From Melioribacteraceae bacterium (lineage in GTDB: Bacteria > Bacteroidota > Ignavibacteria > Ignavibacteriales > Melioribacteraceae): 64,000 nt of DNA. Shown in pieces: positions 60,429-64,000 of the stretch; positions within the stretch are counted from its first letter, which is position 1, and each line of letters starts with the position of its first letter. Position numbers and translations under genes: made by a program. The notes under the pieces are model-generated. The model was not told where the DNA came from. It saw only the letters and a list, made by a program, of their open reading frames with translations, and ran no database searches. The DNA lies in the NCBI GenBank assembly GCA_026983955.1, contig JALSTB010000018.1, positions 1-64,000 on the forward strand, read 5' to 3'.

Positions 60429-63400
60429 CTATTTAATAACCGCAAATTTGCCGATATGTTCACCTATTCCGGGTGCGGAAACATGGTATACATATAAACC
60501 GTATGCTATATCCATTCCATCCTCCGATATAAGATTCCAACTAAGCGAACCGTCGGTGCTAGCGGAATTCTTTTCCAATGTTTTAATTAATGCACCTGTT
60601 ACCGAATAAATTCTTATTGTACATTTTGCGGGCAAATGAATAAAATCGATTCTTCTGCTTCCCCTTCCTTCTTGGTTCAGGTTTCTTGGTTCCCAACTGG
60701 CGGTACCTACATACGGGTTTGGAACAACTTTAATTTTATTCAGGTCATCTTTTGCTGTTTTCAAATCCGTTTTTGCCGCGAGTGTTTTAAATGAAAAGTA
60801 ATCACCTGTTTTGAACTGTTTTTTGGTTTTAATTACAAATCTGTCACCCGCAGAGGGGAAAGCATCTATTGGAGCTGTTGTAGAATGTTTATAGCCTATC
60901 CTCCAAGTTAATTTATAACTTGAGCCGACGTATTCCACAATCACGATATCGTCACCCAGATCGAATGTTTTATTTTTGTTGTTGTCAATAATTTCTGCTT
61001 GAACCGTATCGCCCCTCGTTAAATTTCTAACTACAAAAGGGACTTTAATTTTATTGAAAGGTGTGGTTACAGATCTCTCTTCCAAAAATTCAATTTCATA
61101 ATCTGCCGGCCAAGCTATGTTGCGCGCGGGACTGCTTTCGTCGGGGAAAACCGGCATATATAAATTTGAAAAACCCACAACCCATCCGGTTTTTTCATGA
61201 TCGACCACCACTGCTGTATCATTATCAACTGCAATCGCCAAACCGTCGAAAGGCGGACTAAATTTGCCTCCACCTATAGCAGTTGTATCAATGTATGGAT
61301 TCAACGTATCAGTTTTGTTATTATAATTTCTAATTATTGAATATGAAACTGTTTTGTAAAACGGTACTTCACCTTTAGAATTAAATAATATTTTATATGT
61401 TGCGTTATTTTTTATGGCATCGGGGTCCAAAACTGCCACTTGCATACTACCGGTTCCAATTCCCGTTGCATTTTTAAGATCCCCATTTATTTCCGGGGGT
61501 ACATAGCCTGCAGCCGGAGCGTTTGGTGTTACAACAGCACAATTTTTATCAACAAATTTTACATTTCCAACTAGATCAACGGTTATAATCTTCGTGGTTT
61601 CCGACGGAATTAATCCTTTCGTACCGAAATCAGGATCGCCTTGATCGTATGCAACCAAAGCATAGTAATACGTTTTTCCATTAACCACATTTGTATCTAT
61701 ATATGAATGTTGTAACCCTGTATTACTACCGCGCCAAAAATGAGCGCCGTTTATACCTACCGGATCAGGTCCTTCGATGCTATCAACAATATCGAATTGA
61801 GCAATGGGCTTCCAATACTTAGGCTCACCTTTTGAATCGGTAATAACCTTAATATCATTAAACTCAGGTTCCTCACTTCTGTAAAGCAGGTATCCTTCGA
61901 AATCTTTTTTAAATCCTTGGGTCGGGTCGTTATTTTCATAACCTAGAAACGGATCGCGGGAATGTTCAGCAACATCATCCCAAAACAAGAAAACTTTTTT
62001 ATCGCCTGGAACGGCTTTTAACGTAGGTTTTAACGGAGGTTTGGCAAAATTGTAATTTGCATTATAAATCTGTTGAACGGTTTCTTTATTAAAGATCATA
62101 TCTTCAAGATCGTTACCGAATACGAGTGCAACGGAAAACCTTTGCCTTCTGTTTACTTCCAAGGGAAATCCGCCCGAACCAAATAATATTTGTATATTTG
62201 CATTGGTAAGCGAGGTATCGAAAACATGACCGGCCATTGTTTTCCAAATCACTTCATCGTTTTTAGGCCAAATTGACTTAGGCCCTTTGTTAGAGAGTCT
62301 TTCAATGGCAAGGCTTGTCAATCCGATTTGATCGGATTCATCTTTATCCGTTTTATCGAAGTTGGGTTCGCCTTCAGTAGGTTTCCCGTCGCCTTCTCCT
62401 AAATCCGGACCGTTATATTGGGGATCAAAAGGGCCGACACCATCGACTCCAAGATCGTCATTTAACGGTTCATTTTCATCGGCATCCCATTTACCGTTTC
62501 CGTTCAAATCAGAAAAACCCACCCAATCGCCGTCATTATCTATACCGTCGTCTCTTCTTTCATCAATCATACCATCTTCGTCGTCGTCAATTCCGTTTAG
62601 TGCATTTCCGGGGCTTTCTAGATATGCATATCCAATATAGCCGGTCTTCCAATTATCCGGTGGTGCAACTCCATCGGCATCGAAGGCATAAGCAATATCA
62701 AGCTTGGTATTGTATGATGCATTATCGTCGGCATTGTCGCTTACTCCGCCTACGCCGGTGTCGCTGTAAAAACCGAAATAAGTTGTATCGTAGGTATAAT
62801 CGGAAAGATTTACTATGTCAAAATGCCAAAATATTATATCTTCGGCCAGTACATGAGACCATTGAAAACCGCGAACTTCGATGCGTAAACCGAGTCCGCC
62901 ACGGTTCGAGTCGGTTGATATTGGATAATATTGATAAGGTGGTCTGCTAAATTCCTTGTCTTGTGAATCATCCATTACATAAAAAGTCTCAAAGTCAGCA
63001 TTTTGAACACCGCGACCAAAATAGCCGTACCAATAACCATCCCACGTTTCATCTATATTTGGCAAAGACCGGGGCCAAATATCCGGCCAAGTTTCCGGTT
63101 TTGTACTAATTGCCGGTTCTTCCGATTCCGGTGCAGCATAGCCCGGTACCGGTTCAACAACCCAAAGTTGGTTTGTAACCGGATCAAAATCGACCTCTTC
63201 TCTATATGATGTAATTGCCGGATGTACCAACTGTCCGTTTCCCGGTGCTTTAATCGAAGCCGAAACTATTGGTGTTAAACCATCTAAATAATTATGCCCG
63301 GTGCCTTTTGGCCATTCACCCGAGGGACGATCCGGCCAAGCACCTACCTGTCCGTCATTTCTGAAAATCGTTCGCACGAGATTTCCATCCATTATGCCTT

Positions 63401-63524
63401 TTTTGCGATAGGTTTTATCTCCGTATGCTTCATCGCGGTATTTTTGTATATTCGGATCAATTTGAGCCGTAACAATGTTAGCGGAAAGAAAAATCAGAAA
63501 AAAATAAAATATTTTGCTCAACAT
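60429..63524 (-). CDS. large surface protein with EF-hand-like Asp repeats and T9SS-like C-terminus
   Basis: 1031 residues. Signal peptide 1-20 (IVTAQ). A domain of about 280 residues (aromatic-rich, QYYPISTDSNRGGLGLRIEVRGFQWSHV) is followed by an Asp-rich calcium-binding region (about 295-400: NGIDDDEDGMIDERR, DLNGNGKWDADENE), an FN3-like part (YLLYRSEEPEF...YYYALVAYDQGD) and a C-terminal sorting-like domain KVVPNPYVGTASWE, IRIYSVTGALIKTLE, GKFAVIK. It follows the TonB receptor and precedes PorV. It may play the part that SusD plays in other Bacteroidota, but it is not a SusD homologue. Confidence 0.8.
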   Translation of the reverse strand: MLSKIFYFFLIFLSANIVTAQIDPNIQKYRDEAYGDKTYRKKGIMDGNLVRTIFRNDGQVGAWPDRPSGEWPKGTGHNYLDGLTPIVSASIKAPGNGQLVHPAITSYREEVDFDPVTNQLWVVEPVPGYAAPESEEPAISTKPETWPDIWPRSLPNIDETWDGYWYGYFGRGVQNADFETFYVMDDSQDKEFSRPPYQYYPISTDSNRGGLGLRIEVRGFQWSHVLAEDIIFWHFDIVNLSDYTYDTTYFGFYSDTGVGGVSDNADDNASYNTKLDIAYAFDADGVAPPDNWKTGYIGYAYLESPGNALNGIDDDEDGMIDERRDDGIDNDGDWVGFSDLNGNGKWDADENEPLNDDLGVDGVGPFDPQYNGPDLGEGDGKPTEGEPNFDKTDKDESDQIGLTSLAIERLSNKGPKSIWPKNDEVIWKTMAGHVFDTSLTNANIQILFGSGGFPLEVNRRQRFSVALVFGNDLEDMIFNKETVQQIYNANYNFAKPPLKPTLKAVPGDKKVFLFWDDVAEHSRDPFLGYENNDPTQGFKKDFEGYLLYRSEEPEFNDIKVITDSKGEPKYWKPIAQFDIVDSIEGPDPVGINGAHFWRGSNTGLQHSYIDTNVVNGKTYYYALVAYDQGDPDFGTKGLIPSETTKIITVDLVGNVKFVDKNCAVVTPNAPAAGYVPPEINGDLKNATGIGTGSMQVAVLDPDAIKNNATYKILFNSKGEVPFYKTVSYSIIRNYNNKTDTLNPYIDTTAIGGGKFSPPFDGLAIAVDNDTAVVVDHEKTGWVVGFSNLYMPVFPDESSPARNIAWPADYEIEFLEERSVTTPFNKIKVPFVVRNLTRGDTVQAEIIDNNKNKTFDLGDDIVIVEYVGSSYKLTWRIGYKHSTTAPIDAFPSAGDRFVIKTKKQFKTGDYFSFKTLAAKTDLKTAKDDLNKIKVVPNPYVGTASWEPRNLNQEGRGSRRIDFIHLPAKCTIRIYSVTGALIKTLEKNSASTDGSLSWNLISEDGMDIAYGLYVYHVSAPGIGEHIGKFAVIK

Positions 63525-63542
63525 TGAAACTCCTGTTTATTA

Positions 63543-64000
63543 TTAAAACCCAACACTGAAGCCAAAATTAATTTGTCTTGGACTGGAATAAGCCGCCGGA
63601 TTTTTTAAATATTCTTCAATCGTATTTAAACCGAAAATCTTACCTGTATATGCAGCAGCATTCAAATCAATACCTGCTCTGCCGGTAGTTGGACTGACAA
63701 TAAATTCGTTTCTAATATCAAACAAATTATAAACCAATAAAAATGCATTTAATTTAAATCCAAACAATTCAAAATTTTTGTTTGCCCTAAGGTCAACGTT
63801 GTAATAATCGGGTTTTCTTCCACCGTTTTCAAAACGCAAACCTTTTGAGTATCGCGGATCTTCCGTATATGGCATCCCGGAGCCATAATTAAAAATAATG
63901 CCGACTGTCCAATTGCCAGGCACTCCAATGTTAAGCGCAATATTCAAAGTTGATGTTTGATCCCAATCGAGCGGCACTACTTTTTTAGTCGGTTCAACCG
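63543..64000 (-). CDS. TonB-dependent receptor (C-terminal part; 5' end outside window)
   Basis: The frame is open across the window end (codons to 63998), so this is the last 152 residues of a longer gene. The strands NIALNIGVPGNWTVGIIFNYGSGMPYTED, then GRKPDYYNVDLRANKNFEL, FLLVYNLFDIRNEF and the terminal INFGFSVGF are those of the last beta-strands of a TonB-dependent receptor barrel, ending in an aromatic Phe. It precedes the 1031-residue surface protein by 18 bases and probably imports the glucan fragments. Confidence 0.85.
   Translation of the reverse strand, partial: VEPTKKVVPLDWDQTSTLNIALNIGVPGNWTVGIIFNYGSGMPYTEDPRYSKGLRFENGGRKPDYYNVDLRANKNFELFGFKLNAFLLVYNLFDIRNEFIVSPTTGRAGIDLNAAAYTGKIFGLNTIEEYLKNPAAYSSPRQINFGFSVGF

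Overview
The window is bacterial and reads as a chromosomal segment of a member of the Ignavibacteria (Bacteroidota/Chlorobi group). Six complete proteins end in the type IX secretion (T9SS/Por) sorting domain with the motif YQNYPNPFNP or a close variant, and a seventh has a related tail. There is a PorV/PorQ-type protein, DUF5777 and DUF6132 family members, and an AT-rich genome with AAAA/TTTT-rich intergenic DNA. Nothing looks like phage, plasmid or insertion-sequence DNA. There is one tRNA (Lys, CTT) and no rRNA or CRISPR array.

Layout. 1-0.8 kb: 3' truncated LVIVD-repeat secreted protein. 1.1-3.4 kb: five tightly packed genes for thiol and heme redox proteins. 3.5-15.4 kb: the most unusual part. 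An ECF sigma factor is followed by a membrane zinc-finger (H-x3-C-x2-C) anti-sigma factor with periplasmic TPRs and by a membrane-anchored, exported TPR-CHAT caspase-like protein. Four copies of one promoter-like motif (GTCACT, then ACTRWW at fixed spacing) lie upstream of a small ORF, a T9SS cargo gene, the anti-sigma/CHAT pair and a six-gene redox operon (DUF2892, single-heme T9SS protein, Rieske, cytochrome-like lipoprotein, YceI, DUF5777). I infer an ECF regulon built around a protease. 15.6-17.7 kb: SIR2-domain protein, PadR regulator and a small secreted protein. 17.9-26.6 kb: housekeeping and envelope genes (TPR protein, M14 carboxypeptidase, prfA, OmpA-like, lipoprotein, tRNA-Lys, DUF456, BtuF-like binding protein). 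27.0-28.2 kb: HicA-like toxin, HicB-like antitoxin and SecB-like chaperone, a toxin-antitoxin-chaperone module. 28.3-35.3 kb: a TetR-controlled tripartite ABC-2 exporter resembling E. coli CecR/YbhGFSR. 35.4-41.8 kb: dGTPase, AhpD-like, two small barrel-like proteins, sirtuin, TPR protein, YhaM-like exoribonuclease and a NusG/UpxY-like factor. 41.9-49.7 kb: three sensor kinases and an NtrC-type regulator, one pair in an operon with ferredoxin and a geranylgeranyl-reductase-like flavoprotein; then Trm112-like and GNAT proteins.

50.4-64 kb, all on the minus strand: a glucan-utilisation-like locus. In transcription order it holds a TonB-dependent receptor (cut by the window end), a 1031-residue surface protein, a PorV-like protein, a Fibrobacter-type circularly permuted GH16 lichenase with malectin domain, a LamG-metallophosphoesterase, a LamG-SGNH hydrolase and a vSGLT-like Na+/sugar symporter. 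The likely logic is surface cleavage of mixed-linkage beta-glucan, outer-membrane uptake and sodium-driven sugar import. The enzymes rely on T9SS export, for which this window supplies cargo and one PorV-like component but not the core machine.
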